DNA of 64,000 bases from Diphasiastrum complanatum (GCA_029204225.1 MU832214.1:17759-81758), one strand, 5' to 3'; counted from the stretch's first letter, positions 46,363-58,568 are shown. A program made the numbers and translations. The notes: generated by a model from the letters alone, not told the origin.

Positions 46363-49130
46363 ATGGCTACATCAAGTGGATACATGTTGGAAGGCAATGA
46401 TAGACTTACCTCAAGCAACTATCCATTGTGGAAAGTGAGGATGGAATCACTTCTTGAGATGGATGATGTTTTGAATATTGTTGTAGGTTTGGAGGAGAGG
46501 CCAACAACAGAACAAGAACAATTGAGGTATGACAAGAGGGCCAAAAGAGCTCTACACATGATCAAAATTAATGCTACCAATGAACTTCTCAAGGAAGTTG
46601 GTAAGAGTACTTCATCAAAGGATGCTTGGGGATCATTAAAGAAGCTTTATGAATCCAATTCTACTTCTAGAGTGTTGACTCTAAGAAGACAAATCTTTCA
46701 AAATTTGCAAAAGAATGAAGAGAGTCCAAATATTTTTGTTTTGAGAGTGAAGGCTTTGAATGACGAGTTAGCTTGCATTGATGAGAGCATTAAGGAAGGA
46801 GAGCTTGTTCAAGTTTCTTAATGGTTTGTTGGATAAATGAATAAATGAATAAATAAATAAATAAATAACATTGTACAAAGTCTTGCCATTTAAAGAGCTT
46901 TGCCAAGTTTGATTGATCTTCAAGAGATCTTGATCAATGAATAATATAGGCTTCAAGCAAGAGGTGGATCTTCATCAACATCTCAAGTTGGAGAGGAGGT
47001 TACGTTCATCAAGGGCAAATTTAAGGGCAAAAGCAAAAGTAAGTGGTCTAAAGGGCAAGATCAAGGGGAGGATTCTTCAAATGGCAAAAAGAAAGATAGG
47101 TCAAAGCTCAAGTGCTTCTATTGTGGCATCAAAGGACACTTTGCAAGTGAGTGCTACAAGAAAAAGAGAGATCAAGGAGACAAGCAAGGTAATCTTACTC
47201 TTGATGAGGATGGGTTGGATGTTCAAGATGAAAATGATGATGCTTTAGTGATGTCTTCATGTATGCTTGCTAATGATGGAGATCTAGATCCATGGTGAAT
47301 TGATAGTGGAGCAAGTTCACACATGACCTTTCACATAGAGTACTTCACTTCTTTGTTGGCATATGGAGATGACAAGAGGGTGATCTACACGACCAATGAT
47401 GGTGAGTGCAATCAAAGGGATTGGCACAATTCCTATTTCTCTCTCTACAAATAAAAATGTTCATTTGGAGGATGTTTTATTCATTCCATCTATTACCAAA
47501 AATTTACTTAGTGTGAGTCAATTGCTAAGTAAAGACCTCAAAGTTGAGTTTGATGGAGATGCTTGTATGATCAAAATGAAGGATATCTTGATTGAAAAAG
47601 GTAAAAGACAAGGGAAGTTGTTCAAACTAGATGCTTGTGTTATTGCTGACCAAGTTGAATGTGTTGCAAGAGAGAAAATACCTATTCAAGAGGTATGGCA
47701 TAAAAGGATGTGGCACCTCAACTTCAAGTCATTAAAGGAAATGGCTAAGAAGCAAGTTGTGATTGGTCTTCTAAAATCCTTAAGTAGCATCAATCATGTT
47801 TGTGAGTCTTGTGCTTTGTCAAAGTCACATAGACTACCTTATGCTAGATCTACATCTAGATCTACAAAGCCTTTTCAAGTTGTACATTCGGATATTCAAG
47901 GAATTACTACAACTAGCAATAGTGGAGCTAAGATGTATGTAAATTTCATTGATGATTTTAGTAGATTTTGTTGGATCTATCTACTAAAGAGCAAAGATGA
48001 AGTGTATGATGTCTTTGTTAAGTTCAAGAATGCAAGCGAGAACCAATTTTCCACAAGGATCAAGTGCTTAAGGAGTGACAATGGTGGAGAGTACATATAT
48101 ACCAGTTTAAGGCTTTTTGTGATGAGCATGGGATCAAGGGGTATACAACACCAAGGACCCCACAACAAAATGGAGTGACTGAGAAGAAGAATAGGACTTT
48201 ATGTGAAAGTGCCAAAGCCATGAGATTAAGTGCTAACCTTGATAAGCCATTTTGGGATCAAGCCTTGTTGTGTGCTGATTTCTTGTACAATAGCCATTTT
48301 GGATGGAAGGACACCTTTTGCGATGCTATTCAAGGGGAGGCTGAGTGTCAACTTTCTTAAAACTTTTGGATGCACTTGCTATGTCAATATAACTCTTGAT
48401 GATAGGACCAAGGAGGATCCATCTTCAAGGAAAGGTATATTTGTTGGATATAGTGAGGTGAGTAAAGCCTACAAGGTTTACATTCCTTCTACTAATAAGG
48501 TGATTACTGGTAGAGAGGTCATTTTTTATGAAAAGTATCTTCGAGTACTATTGATGGTGATGTGGATGGATCTAACATTCTTGATGTTGATGTAAAGGAT
48601 CCTACTTTAGATGGTGATGATGATGGACCTTTGTCACGTAAAAAGTCAAGGAGAACATCAAGGGAAAGACAAATGTCTTCAAGGCTCACATATGATGAGA
48701 AGGGTAAGAAAGTTGTTGGAGGTACACACTTTGCTTTTCTAACCTCTTTTGATGAACCTACTTGTGTAGATGAAGCAAGGAACAAAGAGGAGTGGATCCA
48801 AGCAATGGATCTTGAGTATCAAGCTCTTATGAAGAATGAAACATGGAGTTACCTAAGGACAAGAAAGCTATTGGATGCAAATAGATCTTCAAGGTGAAGA
48901 CAAACCAAGATGGATCTATCAACAAGTACAAGGCAAGGTTGGTGGCAAAAGGATATGCTCAAGAACATGGTGTTGACTATGATGAAACCTTTGCACTCGT
49001 GGCAAAGATGTTAAGCATTCGGGTCATCATCTCTCTTGCTACTCTTTATGGATGGGATCTATGGCAATTGGATATCACAAATGCTTTTTTGAATGGTGAT
49101 CTTGAGAAGGAAAATGCAATCCAATTTTTA
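46363..49130 (+). pseudogene. Ty1-copia element H: gag, protease, integrase and first part of RT
   Basis: Gag begins MATSSGYMLEGNDRLTSSN at 46,363 and includes YDKRAKRALHMIKIN. It frameshifts near 46,818, beside an (AATA)n tract (46,836-46,868). An intact CCHC knuckle CFYCGIKGHFASEC follows (about 47,115-47,155). The protease DSGAS motif is intact but preceded by a TGA stop (47,296-47,298). Pre-integrase reads VWHKRMWHLNFKSL; the integrase core 47,870-48,200 has HSDIQGI, FIDDFSRF and GVTEKKNR, so the DDE residues are all present across one frameshift near 48,105. RT reads KGYAQEHGVDYDETFALVAK and QLDITNAFLNGDLEKE and then stops being copia at about 49,115. The 3' half of RT, RNase H and the 3' LTR are missing. 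Confidence 0.93.
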
Positions 49131-49870
49131 TGGTATTTCTATTTTGATTTTTTTTTTAAATGTCTTACAACGTGTCATTATTATTGAAATAAAAATAAAT
49201 AAAAGTAGAAAGTTTTCTCTAATAAGAAAGCCTTTTGTGCACATATCATTGACGATTTGAAGAAGCTTTAAATTTTAAAAATATTTTCAATTTCCAACTT
49301 TTTAACCTCTTGTCCTAGATATGTTTTGTTTAGATATGATGATGTGATTTTTAAAAAAAATGCAAAAAAACCTAGGTTTAGCAGAATTTAAGGAATATGC
49401 CAAAAAGTTCCCATGTAGGCAAATTTTCCTTATGTTGCACACAACATTTCAATTTATGCTCTTTTATTGGCCCATCTTGAGGGTAATTTTTTTTGATCTG
49501 GAGGAAGTTAATAAATTTGTTTACAATTATCATATTATTGTGCTTATTCTTAACCCTAAGGTAGTACCTTACATTTGGGCCCATTTATTACTTTTTAAGG
49601 GCCCCAATTGGCATTTAAATTTCTATACTTTTTTGGCACCTTAAATATTATATTGATCTTAATGTTCTAGTGAATCGCTATGCACGAGTTATTTCTTGTA
49701 GCAAACAACAAAGGCTCAATGTAGTTCATTGTTCCACTCTAACACACCCTTGTCATTCCAACCAAATAAAAAATCATCCCATTCTATGTCAACACCTCGT
49801 GTAAACAATACACCATATCATAGCATTCATGTTCATAAGTTCCATCTAACTCATTATCCTTGTCAATCAT
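49131..49870. other. Non-coding stretch right of copia H
   Basis: AT-rich, with no gene or repeat recognised. The junction with copia H at about 49,115-49,135 is abrupt. Confidence 0.4.
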
Positions 49871-49889
49871 GTGAATCAACCCATATATG

Positions 49890-49973
49890 CTTCTTGGTTT
49901 CCAAGGGAAGGCTCGAACTTGAGACCAAAGAAACTTTGGATGTCAAGCTAACCAATTGAGCCAACTCCCTTGG
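49890..49973 (-). mobile_element. Short tRNA-derived retroposon (SINE-like or tRNA pseudogene) with 19-bp target duplication
   Basis: The minus-strand 73 bases 49,973-49,901 start CCAAGGGAG and end TCCCTTGG, an 8-bp acceptor-like stem. They contain an A-box match TGGCTCAATTGG and a near-B-box AGTTCGAGCCT at tRNA-like spacing. An 11-base tail (AAACCAAGAAG) follows. The insertion is flanked by identical 19-base copies of GTGAATCAACCCATATATG at 49,871-49,889 and 49,974-49,992, the hallmark of LINE-driven retroposition. The anticodon arm is abnormal (CCAAAGTTTCTTTGG), so it is not a working tRNA. Confidence 0.82.
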
Positions 49974-49992
49974 GTGAATCAACCCATATATG

Positions 49993-51743
49993 AAGAGAAA
50001 CATGAGTCAAATGCAAGTAGCATTGATGAGTTCAACACTTCAATCTATGCACCTGTAAATTTCATAGTGCTCCCGATCCTTTCCTACTGCATTGGTTTCT
50101 TTGCGAATAGCAATTATTTGTGCAAGCTAAATGAGGGGGTCTTGACTACAAGAACATTGGGCATGCAACGCTGATAAGACTATTGGCACTCTTTCAGGCC
50201 CATCCAGACACTCATCTCCATTCCTGCCACGAGTTGGCCAAAATTTTAAGCAATCAGCAAGTCGACCAAATGAACAAGATGCCACTAACTATTCCTTTTA
50301 ACAGGTTGCCTACACTAACTACCCAGGCACAATATCACACTTAGTAACCAATAGGAAATTGATAAAAATCGAATTCAAGAGCACTAATATGTTCGCCTCA
50401 GCTACATAACTATAATTTGCCACGCAGTTTATCAATTTGGCATCATCATGCCTTTCTGAGACTTTTCTGAGAACTGGCAATATTGTTTTTGCTTTATGAC
50501 CCCCCACTAGCGAATTCAAGAGCTTTTTGCCATATTAGAAACTCCATACATCGTCATATTTTTTACTGCTTTCTCGCCTGCAAGCATCTTGTTGAACTTG
50601 TGAACAGAACACTCATAAGCACGAAATTTTTCACAAATATTGCTTCATAGACAATCAAGGCCATCAATGACTGGAACGTACTGTCTGAAAGAGTAAATAT
50701 TACAAATACATTACCTACTGTGTGCCACATGCATAGACAACTTTTTAACTTTCTAGTAGCTCTTAACATGGTTTGGGCATGCCATTATCAATTAACTACA
50801 ATATCAAAATGTTTGTCTAAAACTCTTTCAATTAAAAACTTAATTTTGAAATTGAGTTTGGGTCTGAAATTTCCGAAAAACTTCTTGAAGTCATACATTC
50901 CAATACCCAGCAGGCCTTAAATTATTTGTCCCTTCGAACTTTCATACCTTGTGAAGATTCTTTTGAAGGATCATATGAAGGAAAATTCAAAACTATGAGA
51001 AGCTAGGTATTCTTGTAATTTTGAATGTTTTACGCTTCAGTAGACAAACCATTCCCAAACAAGGAGCTTCCAAAATGGTTAGATGCATAGCTCACAATGC
51101 TCATTAGAGAAGATCCAAACAAAGCAAAGAAGCGTATTTTTACTGCATGAAGGGGTACTACCAAATATTCCCAATCTATAAGTGAAAAAGTGTGGTTCAC
51201 CGAAATAGCAACCAATTGATTGCTGGGATTTTTGTACATACATATACAAGGAGTGATAGCAACAACAGTCTATCAGTCCACTGGAAATTTTATGACCACA
51301 TTCAATACCGATTCTAGGAACATTGAAAGGGTGTAATTCAAATCTACAATCATATCGAAGGTTTAGCACTTTTAACCTAACATCTCAGCTTCCCTTGCAA
51401 CATGGATGTCCGAAGGCCACATGCATCGTACTACAGCTTGAATCCCAAAATGAGGCGAAAGCGCTACTACCACAATCAAAAGCTTGTCGAGCCAATAAGT
51501 CGATGAGCCAACGACATGGTAAAAGACCCTGCACAAAGAAAAACCATTCTACTTGATCTCAATATACATTATGGGGTACATTCTAAACAAATTTTTCTAG
51601 AAAATGGTTGAGTACAAGTACAAAAACACCTCTCAAGAATCAAGGGCTCAAAACCAAGTCAGACTAAACAATGAGCCATGTAGTTATCCTCTCCTATCAA
51701 GTTTTCAGTGCATCAAATGCTTGAAATGAGAACTAGATTGTGA
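49993..51743. other. Region between the retroposon and the chromovirus; possibly far intron of the flippase gene
   Basis: Only short frames, none convincingly coding. A minus-strand stretch near 50,700-50,560 (FRAYECSVHKFNKMLAGEKA in one frame) looks protein-like but has an internal stop. If the flippase gene continues left, this is intron. I did not find its last exon. Confidence 0.3.
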
Positions 51744-52190
51744 GGAACAGTTATGGACTTGGCTCATTACATTCGCCGCGTCCATTTACATTTACTTTAC
51801 TTTATGCATAAGCAGGCCTTTGGCCCTTTTTATTCATTAGTGACACTTAGACTATATGGTTGGCCTTTGGCCTTATTATTCATTATTGGGCCATTTGGAC
51901 ATATTACTGGAAAGTGGGGGCCTTTTTGGAGGGCGCACTATTATCCCTTCCAGTTGGGCCCTAGCCATCGGAAGCTTCCTTGTAGGGCTTCCTCTAGGCT
52001 ATAGGTAGGGAAACTGTGTCATTTGTTATTCAGCTGATGATATTGATCTCTCTCTTTAGCCTCCTTAATCTTTGTTTTTCCTACTTTCTAGGGCTAAGTC
52101 TTGCTTATGTGATGCTTTCATAGCTTAAGTCTTGCTTATGTGCTGCTTTCATAGCTTAGCTCTAGATCAATTGTGGCTTCATCCGTAACT

Positions 52191-52203
52191 TGGTATCAGA
52201 GCA
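52191..52203 (+). other. Primer-binding site of the chromovirus
   Basis: TGGTATCAGAGCA directly abuts the 5' LTR end, matching initiator tRNA-Met. Confidence 0.93.
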
Positions 52204-52275
52204 CTTTCCTATGCACCACTTTATCAGAGAATTTTTTTTTTCCTCCATAGTTTTCCTGTCAGCCCTGCTCCATCG

Positions 52276-53051
52276 TTGTCCCTGCTTTGTTCTTCTCCTG
52301 GGAAGGATTGGGATCAGCATTTATGTTTAGCAGAGTATAGCTATAATAGCTCTGTTAGTACCAGCACAGGTGTCTCACCATTTTTATTATCTCATGGCTG
52401 TGCACCTCTTTTACCTGGCATTCCATACACCTGTCACACTTGCATCCTTTCTATCAGGTGCCCGAAAGCTTCTTACCCGGGCCAATTCTCATTTACAGCA
52501 TGTTCAGCAGCATTATCAGACCTCAGTTGATCGTCACCGCCACCATGTTGAGTTTCAGCTTGGAGATATGGTTTATCTACGCCTACGGTTTGCACGTCAT
52601 CATTTTGTCCAGGGCCATGCCTCTACTGAGAAGCTTGCACCACGTTATTATGGGCCTTCGCATTTTGGAGGTTCTTAGTCCAGTTATATATCGCTTACAA
52701 CTTCCTGCTTCCACATGAGCCTGTGATGTATTCCATGTTAGTTTATTACGTGCTGCTATTGAGGACAACGCCCCTTGTGATGCTGAGTTTGCTACTGCTC
52801 CCGAGTTGTTTCCATTTTTACCTGCTGCTATATTACAGGTTCGTCTATACCATAGTCGACGCCGCCGGCAGATTCAATTTTTGGTCCAATGGGATGGTTG
52901 TCCTATTGAGGAGGCCACAAGGGAGCCTGTTGATGGCTTTTATCATACACCATCACTTGCAGATCAGGCTTGTGCTCTTGCTGCACTTGTTGATTCCTCT
53001 ACATCAGATGTTATTCTAGTTGTTGATGCACCAGGGCTTGCTGTTGTTTGA
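52276..53051 (+). pseudogene. Chromovirus integrase C-terminal domain and chromodomain
   Basis: The first frame reads WDQHLCLAEYSYNSSVSTST (end of the integrase core) and FLLSHGCAPLLPG. The next reads ANSHLQHVQQHYQTSVDRHR, FQLGDMVYLRLR and KLAPRYYGP (the GPY/F module), with frameshifts near 52,470 and 52,670. The frame 52,806-53,051 gives the chromodomain (VRLYHSRRRRQIQFLVQWDG, EEATREPVDGF), which targets insertion to modified histones. It ends with a TGA at 53,049. Confidence 0.88.
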
Positions 53052-53582
53052 TCCAGTTTTTTTTCGGCAGTTAGGTCTTTTTTTTGGTGTCGGGGAGAGT
53101 TATAGACTCGGCTCATTACATTCGCCGCATCCATTTACATTTACTTTACTTTATGCATAAGCAGGCCTTGGGCCCTTTTTATTCATTAGTGACACTTAGA
53201 CTATATGGTTGGCCTTTGGCCTTATTATTCATTATTGGGCCATTTGGACATATTACTGGAGAGTGGGGGCCTTCTTGGAGGGGGCACTATTATCCCTCCC
53301 AGTTGGGCCCTAGCCACCGGAAGCTTCCTTTTAGGGCTTCCTCTAGGCTATAAGTAGGGAAACTGTGTCATTTGTTATTCAGCTGATGATATTGATCTCT
53401 CTCTTTAGCCTCCTTAATCTTTTTCTTTCCTGCTTTCTAGGGCTAAGTCTTGCTTATGTTGCTTATGTGATGCTTTCATAGCTTAAGTCTTGCTTATGTG
53501 CTGCTTTCATAGCTTAGCTCTAGATCAATTGTGGCTTCATCCGTAACTAGAACATATATCTCACACATGACAGTTGATTCAC

Positions 53583-54095
53583 CTAAAAAGTATAGTTGAT
53601 TCACCTAAAAAGTATAGAGGATTTGACCTGTAATGGTACAAAAAGTCACTAGCCGGTATGGAGTCCAACACGAGAATGCAAATGTACGTTGAAAGGATAG
53701 AACCCCATATTGCAAAATGGGTTATCCAGGTCCAGCTTTGAACATCCATTGCCAAATGCATGTTTACCAGGATTACAACCGCAATCATCCACAAACTGCC
53801 AAGGCTCCATATGTCGATCGTGCTTTCCGAGTAAGTGAAATAAGGAATATAAAACAGTACTAAACTCTGCCAGAACGTGTCCAGCATAGTTAACCAGAAA
53901 AGAAGTTGACTGTAGCCCTCACCTCGCTGCCCAGAACCATAAATGGCAGGATGATTAAGCAATGTTCTTTCATTCAGATCTTGATCCAGAATCGCTACAA
54001 CAATAGTTGGAAGTGCTGTGTAGATAAATGAGTACAACACAAGGTTCCAGTCAACAATTCCTGAATCCGGCGAAAAAGCAGCATACAAGATGTAC
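53583..54095 (-). CDS. ALA1: P4-ATPase (flippase) exon, transmembrane segments of the C-terminal half
   Basis: The minus exon starts after an acceptor CTGCAG|GT (AG at 54,097-54,096) and completes the codon begun at the previous exon (TG|G = Trp), giving WYILYAAFSPDSG. It continues DWNLVLYSFIYTALPTIVVA, LDQDLNERTLLNHPAIYGSG and three hydrophobic segments, ending FLYHYRSNPLYF. This matches membrane helices M5-M10 of plant ALA1-type phospholipid flippases. Two donor candidates (AG|GTGAAT) lie 22 bases apart, at 53,605 and 53,583, because a 22-base stretch is tandemly duplicated; which one is used is unknown. The last helix and cytosolic tail are not found in the window. Confidence 0.85.
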
Positions 54096-54240
54096 CTGCA
54101 GATAAATTGCACAGTGACATTATATCTCTATTACTTATAATCATTTTGCAACAACATGAATGATAACAGCCAGGCAGCATAGTTTTGGCAGAATCTAAGC
54201 ACTGTTTTTTATATAGCAAAAAGAGAGTCGTAGAACTTAC

Positions 54241-54460
54241 CAGAATAGCATCATAACAAGGACAGCATTGCGATAAAAATTATACAGGACCATGTAAGTG
54301 AGGCGCTGATAGTTCCAATGACCATGAACTAGCAACAGTCGGTTTAGAAACCTGAACTGTCCAATTGAAAAATCAGATGCCATAACTGCCTGTTGACCTT
54401 CTTTCCCGCTTATTCCAACCCCAATGTGTGCCATCTGAATCATGGCAACGTCATTCGCTC
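54241..54460 (-). CDS. ALA1: P4-ATPase (flippase) exon, hinge and M5 start
   Basis: 220 bases between acceptor CTGACAG|G and donor TTCTG|GTAAGT. It completes the split codon of the conserved hinge GDGANDV (G|GA) and reads [18 protein letters not shown] and [19 protein letters not shown], then [21 protein letters not shown] binds Mg and closes the phosphorylation site of P-type ATPases. The exon is fully open and highly typical. It is separated from the upstream exon by 8,132 bases. Confidence 0.93.
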
Positions 54461-55049
54461 CTGTCAGCATGAAATTTCAAAGAAATGAGTAATACAGAAT
54501 CCCAGAACCAAATAGAAAAATAGAATAATCACTATTTACAAAAGTACAGTCACTTGAGGTATCTGTAAGGAGCACTTGTATTTCTGTGAAAAGCAACTGT
54601 TCAAATCCAACAGGCAGATGTCGCGATCATGACGATGTATAATGATCGCAAACAAGTAGCTACAAATCATCAAAAAACAACTATGCGTACACAAGGTACA
54701 TAAGAGCGAAAAACTACACTTCAAGTGTCTTCTATTTTGTAGGAGCATAATACATGTAGCAGTCCCCCTTTGGAAGACATGATAATGATAAGGAAATGCC
54801 AAATGACTCCAATAGACATGACTCTTGAGAATTCAAAGACAAATGATGTCCCTGCTCATGGAGATCTTTGTAAGAGCTAACCACACATGTTTGCTCCCAC
54901 CCACATCAGTGCCTCCAAATATCATGATTCACTGCATGTAACTCATCAACTTGAAAGTAGCCTCCATCTAGATGGGAGGTATGACAAATTGGACCTGCAT
55001 TAAGGTGAAGGCTCACCTAAAGTTGCCGACACAACAATATGCCAGTGTT

Positions 55050-56400
55050 CTATGAGTTTTACAGCATTCCCTAGTTCATTACGCTACTTGCCAATGCAGT
55101 GATATATATATATTATGATTGGACAATTACGATACTTCACATGGTGTCATTCCTATTGCTATCTATTCCATGTTTGTGGATCCAATTCTTGAGGATGGTG
55201 ATTTACATTCATGGGCCTTATGGGTCACTTGGGCTCCCTATACATCAGTATATTCACTTGTTCATATCACTACTGTTGCATTCTTGGTCTAGATGACTAG
55301 CTTGGGATGTTGTTATGCCATATTGAGCTGATAATGCTGGACATTTTTGGTCCTTATGGATCTCCTGGGGCATGTATACATTTCCTGCTCCATCCTTACA
55401 TATTGTTTTGCTGCATGCTTGGTATGATTGGCATAGTCAGTTCACATGGCCTACAATGTTTACATATATTTGATGCAGCGGAAGCATGGTGGAAATTATT
55501 ATTTGACAAATTCTTTCCGCTCCTATGGAACCTTATTCATGATGGTTCTATGTACAAGGATGCTTCATTACTTCACCTATGTTAGTCAGCATTTATGGTA
55601 CAGGTCTGGTTTCCTTGAGCTATTTGTTTGGAGTCCTTTGTAGTAGATGCTTTCCTTTGTGCATGGTTCCTTCATAAGGTTCAATATGTTTGATAGCAAG
55701 GTACTATCTCATGGTACGATGAGATTGTTCCAACCAAGTTGGATGTGGATGCGAATTATGACCCACATAAACGCATAGTTCAAGAACCACGTGGCACTAG
55801 TTTTTTCTTTAGATGATGCAGAAGACCGGAGTCTTTATTCTTCTCAAGATTCTTTTGCCTATTAATATGCCAATAAATGTGTAGTTGTTTGTTATTCCTA
55901 TAGTCCTCTTACACATAACCTAGGAACCATGCCTCTCTCTATGGCTTTATTGGTGAGACATCTGTGGAGCCAGTCCCCATTTGGTTTATATCGCATTCAT
56001 GGTCCGTTATATGCATTTGAGCTAGCTTTTGCAGAAGATGTCTTACATTTGTATACTTTCTGGGTTGCAAGTGTTCCATTTCCTACTGCAGATTTTCAAC
56101 ATATTTGGTTCGTTCATATAGTTGATTCCAATCTTTGCTGCTCATGTTTGGTGTACTAGGGATCACTATCTTTGAGATGGTTCACCATTCCTATTGCAAA
56201 ATTGGTCCTCTAATGTTCACACTGATCCTTTCCTATGGCACTCTTGTTGTATCAAGATGGGGCCTGCGATCTCCTTATAGTAACAATGTTCTGCCCAGTT
56301 GGACTCCTAGTGTTCCTACTAATGGCTTTGAGGGATCTCTATGGACCCATGGTCCTGAAGAAACACGATGTTAGAGCCCAGTCTCAGCACTAGCATGACC
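55050..56400 (+). other. Unrecognised region with recurring CCTTATGG-type words
   Basis: Words such as GGGCCTTATGGGTCACTTGG, GGTCCTTATGGATCTCCTGG and CTCTATGGACCCATGGTCCT recur, with several short plus-strand frames and no family I know. It may be an old gypsy internal region or satellite-like sequence. Confidence 0.3.
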
Positions 56401-56849
56401 TTGACACAACCTATTACCAGAGGGCCGGAGGCAAAGTATTGGCGATGGTCGGTGACCAGAGTGGACCTGTCGCAAGCTGGGATAGGTGTATCACAAGCAG
56501 TGACCTGATGTGACCGCCTGACAAGTTGTTAGTGATGAGGTGAATTGTGATCGTTGAGATCCTAGCCGTCAATGATGAGATGCTAGCTGGCAAGTAGCTA
56601 GGGTGACCAAGCGGGTCATGGGTCTTTGGCAGGGCATGGGGGTGGTACCCTATGAGTCTCTCGGTACTCACAGGTCACAGGTAACATGCATGCCAGATGG
56701 ACTGATCACCCACTGTTGGATGACATGTGCCAGGTGATAGGAATAGTAGGTAGCAGGACTCATATAGGGGGGTGCCTACGGTTGGGAGGTTCATTCTACA
56801 CACCGGCCTTCTTAGTTTTACGAGCTTGGAGAGACAAGTTTCTGACAAC

Positions 56850-56862
56850 TGGTATTAAAGGC
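56850..56862 (+). other. Degenerate primer-binding site of a gypsy element
   Basis: TGGTATTAAAGGC resembles TGGTATCAGAGC with a few changes. It lies about 1.0 kb upstream of a gypsy-like gag. The LTR would lie to its left (about 56,390-56,848). Confidence 0.45.
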
Positions 56863-57699
56863 TTGTTCTAGAGAGAGAACGTGGAGAAAACATCAATTTT
56901 TCTTAGTTTTCTTGGGGTGTCTTGAAGGGGAAGTGGGGGGAAAGTTCCCTACAGTGGGCAGGGAACTTTCTTGTGAAATTGAACCCAAAAACAAGGATTT
57001 CCAGATCTGAAATTTGAAAATTGGGTGTTGTGGGAAGCGGAAAAATGGCCATAACTTTCTCTACGCTCACTGGATTGCTTTGAGTGCTGAATCACTGCTA
57101 GGGAAAATATGAGAAAATATTCAGAAAGCACTGATTTTGCTCAAAGAAAACAGATTTTGGACCTTTTTTTCAAGCTTTTGGAGTTGAAACCTCATAACTT
57201 CTTTGTTTCTTGTTCGTTTTGTCTAAAATTTTTCACGAAGGATCCTCAGAGGAGGGCGCCCTACTACAGCTATACCTCTAGCCCACCTGCAGCCTGGAGA
57301 TTGGGCGAATAAATATCGATTCCAGGCTGTTTTTTGCTGTTTTTTTGGGGAAAAAACCGAGAAATCTTTTTTGATTTTTTGACAACTTTTTTTTTATGGC
57401 ACTAGCATAAGTACTTCAGCTTTTGGAACCAAGGAGTGACGTATCTTCTATAAATTTTGTATTTTTTTCCATTTTCCCTCTTTATCAAAATGTTATTTTT
57501 GCTGATTTGCTTTTTTGTGTTATTTTAATAAGGAGAGAAAAGAAGACATAGAGTCTCTTTCGTTTTTTAAATCCCATACTGTATCCATTATGAGAGATGA
57601 CCATGTCGATATCCCTCTTAACCCTCCAGTTGGCCTCTAATCGCCACCAGCTAGTCTGATCCCTAGCCTTGACCATAATCCAAATTCGGTGACTGTGAG

Positions 57700-58568
57700 T
57701 TCACCTGCGGGTTTATGCAAGCTTGCATGGACAACATGGAGAAAACCATGGTAGAGATGCGAGTGATGCTTTTGACTTGTGGCTGGAAGTTATGCGTCAT
57801 CCTCCCAATATGCTCCACCATATCCATATCCTTTTTTGTCTCCTTTTGTGCATCCTGTGTATCCTCTACCCTATTCTGAAGATAAGGACATTAAGCCTAC
57901 CCACTTTGCTGGAAACCCTCCCCAGAGAACTACTTATATTGTAGATCAGTGATGACATAAATGGGAAGAATACTTTGACTTGAAGCGGGCCCCAACTGAT
58001 GAAGGTTGGCGAGTCCACTTAGACCATTTGTTGAATGTCCTCTTATTACCTCATTGCAAATAAAGAAAATGGACTTGCAATATTTGTGGTTATGTTATGC
58101 GAATGTTACTTCCAATTTTGGTAGTAATCAAATAAACACACTTACTAATGAACCACAAGCAACTTCATTTACATTTGCATCCCGAATTGCCCATGCATTT
58201 TCACTACAACCAAGATGTGACCCAGTAAGTGAGCTAGAAAGAAGTCCATCCATGCTTAGTTTAAACATTTGTTAATTAGCGACATGCTAGAGGGATTGTC
58301 GACTGGACGGAGCCTAAAAAAGGAGGAAGTTAGAAGGATGTTGGAGGAGTATCTCAAGTTGGGGTACGTCCGTCCTGGTTATTCACCCTTCGCATCTCCC
58401 ATTTGCAATCTATTGAGAACTCAAGGACATTATTATGCCAAGGAAAAGGGTAAGGGTTGTTTTGGAATGAATGTCATCAACAAACGGACGGAAGATTTAC
58501 TTATTTTTCCTATAGTTAATGATGGAATCAAGAGAGATAAAGCTCTGACAAATCCAAGGCCCAACTAG
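57700..58568 (+). pseudogene. Ty3-gypsy remnant: gag-like piece and RT start
   Basis: Near 57,880-58,040 the plus strand reads KPTHFAGNPPQRTTYIVD, stops, then KWEEYFDLKRAPTDEGWRVH, gag-like. The frame 58,269-58,568 gives RRMLEEYLKLGYVRPGYSPF, ASPICNLLR and CFGMNVINKRTEDLLIFPI. This is the start of gypsy RT (P-SPF-SPI and a degenerate R-C-DYR-LN block) and then it stops. All else is deleted. Confidence 0.7.

Larger units (their letters stand above)
51749..53548 (+). mobile_element. Deleted Ty3-gypsy chromovirus with two LTRs
   Basis: The 5' LTR is 51,749-52,190 (442 bases) and the 3' LTR 53,098-53,548 (451 bases). They are nearly identical; the length difference is a 9-base duplication (CTTATGTTG-like) in the 3' copy. 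Both begin AGTTAT and end GTAACT, so the ends are AGTTA...TAACT instead of TG...CA. PBS TGGTATCAGAGCA is at 52,191. A purine-rich stretch GGTGTCGGGGAG precedes the 3' LTR. Flanking 5-mers GGAAC (51,744-51,748) and AGAAC (53,549-53,553) fit a target duplication with one mismatch. Internal sequence is only 907 bases and keeps the integrase C-end and chromodomain; gag, protease, RT, RNase H and the integrase core are deleted. Confidence 0.9.

Noticed and set aside
49901-49973. Functional tRNA gene
   Set aside because: Length and A/B boxes fit, but the anticodon and T arms do not fold properly, there is a non-tRNA tail, and target duplications flank it.
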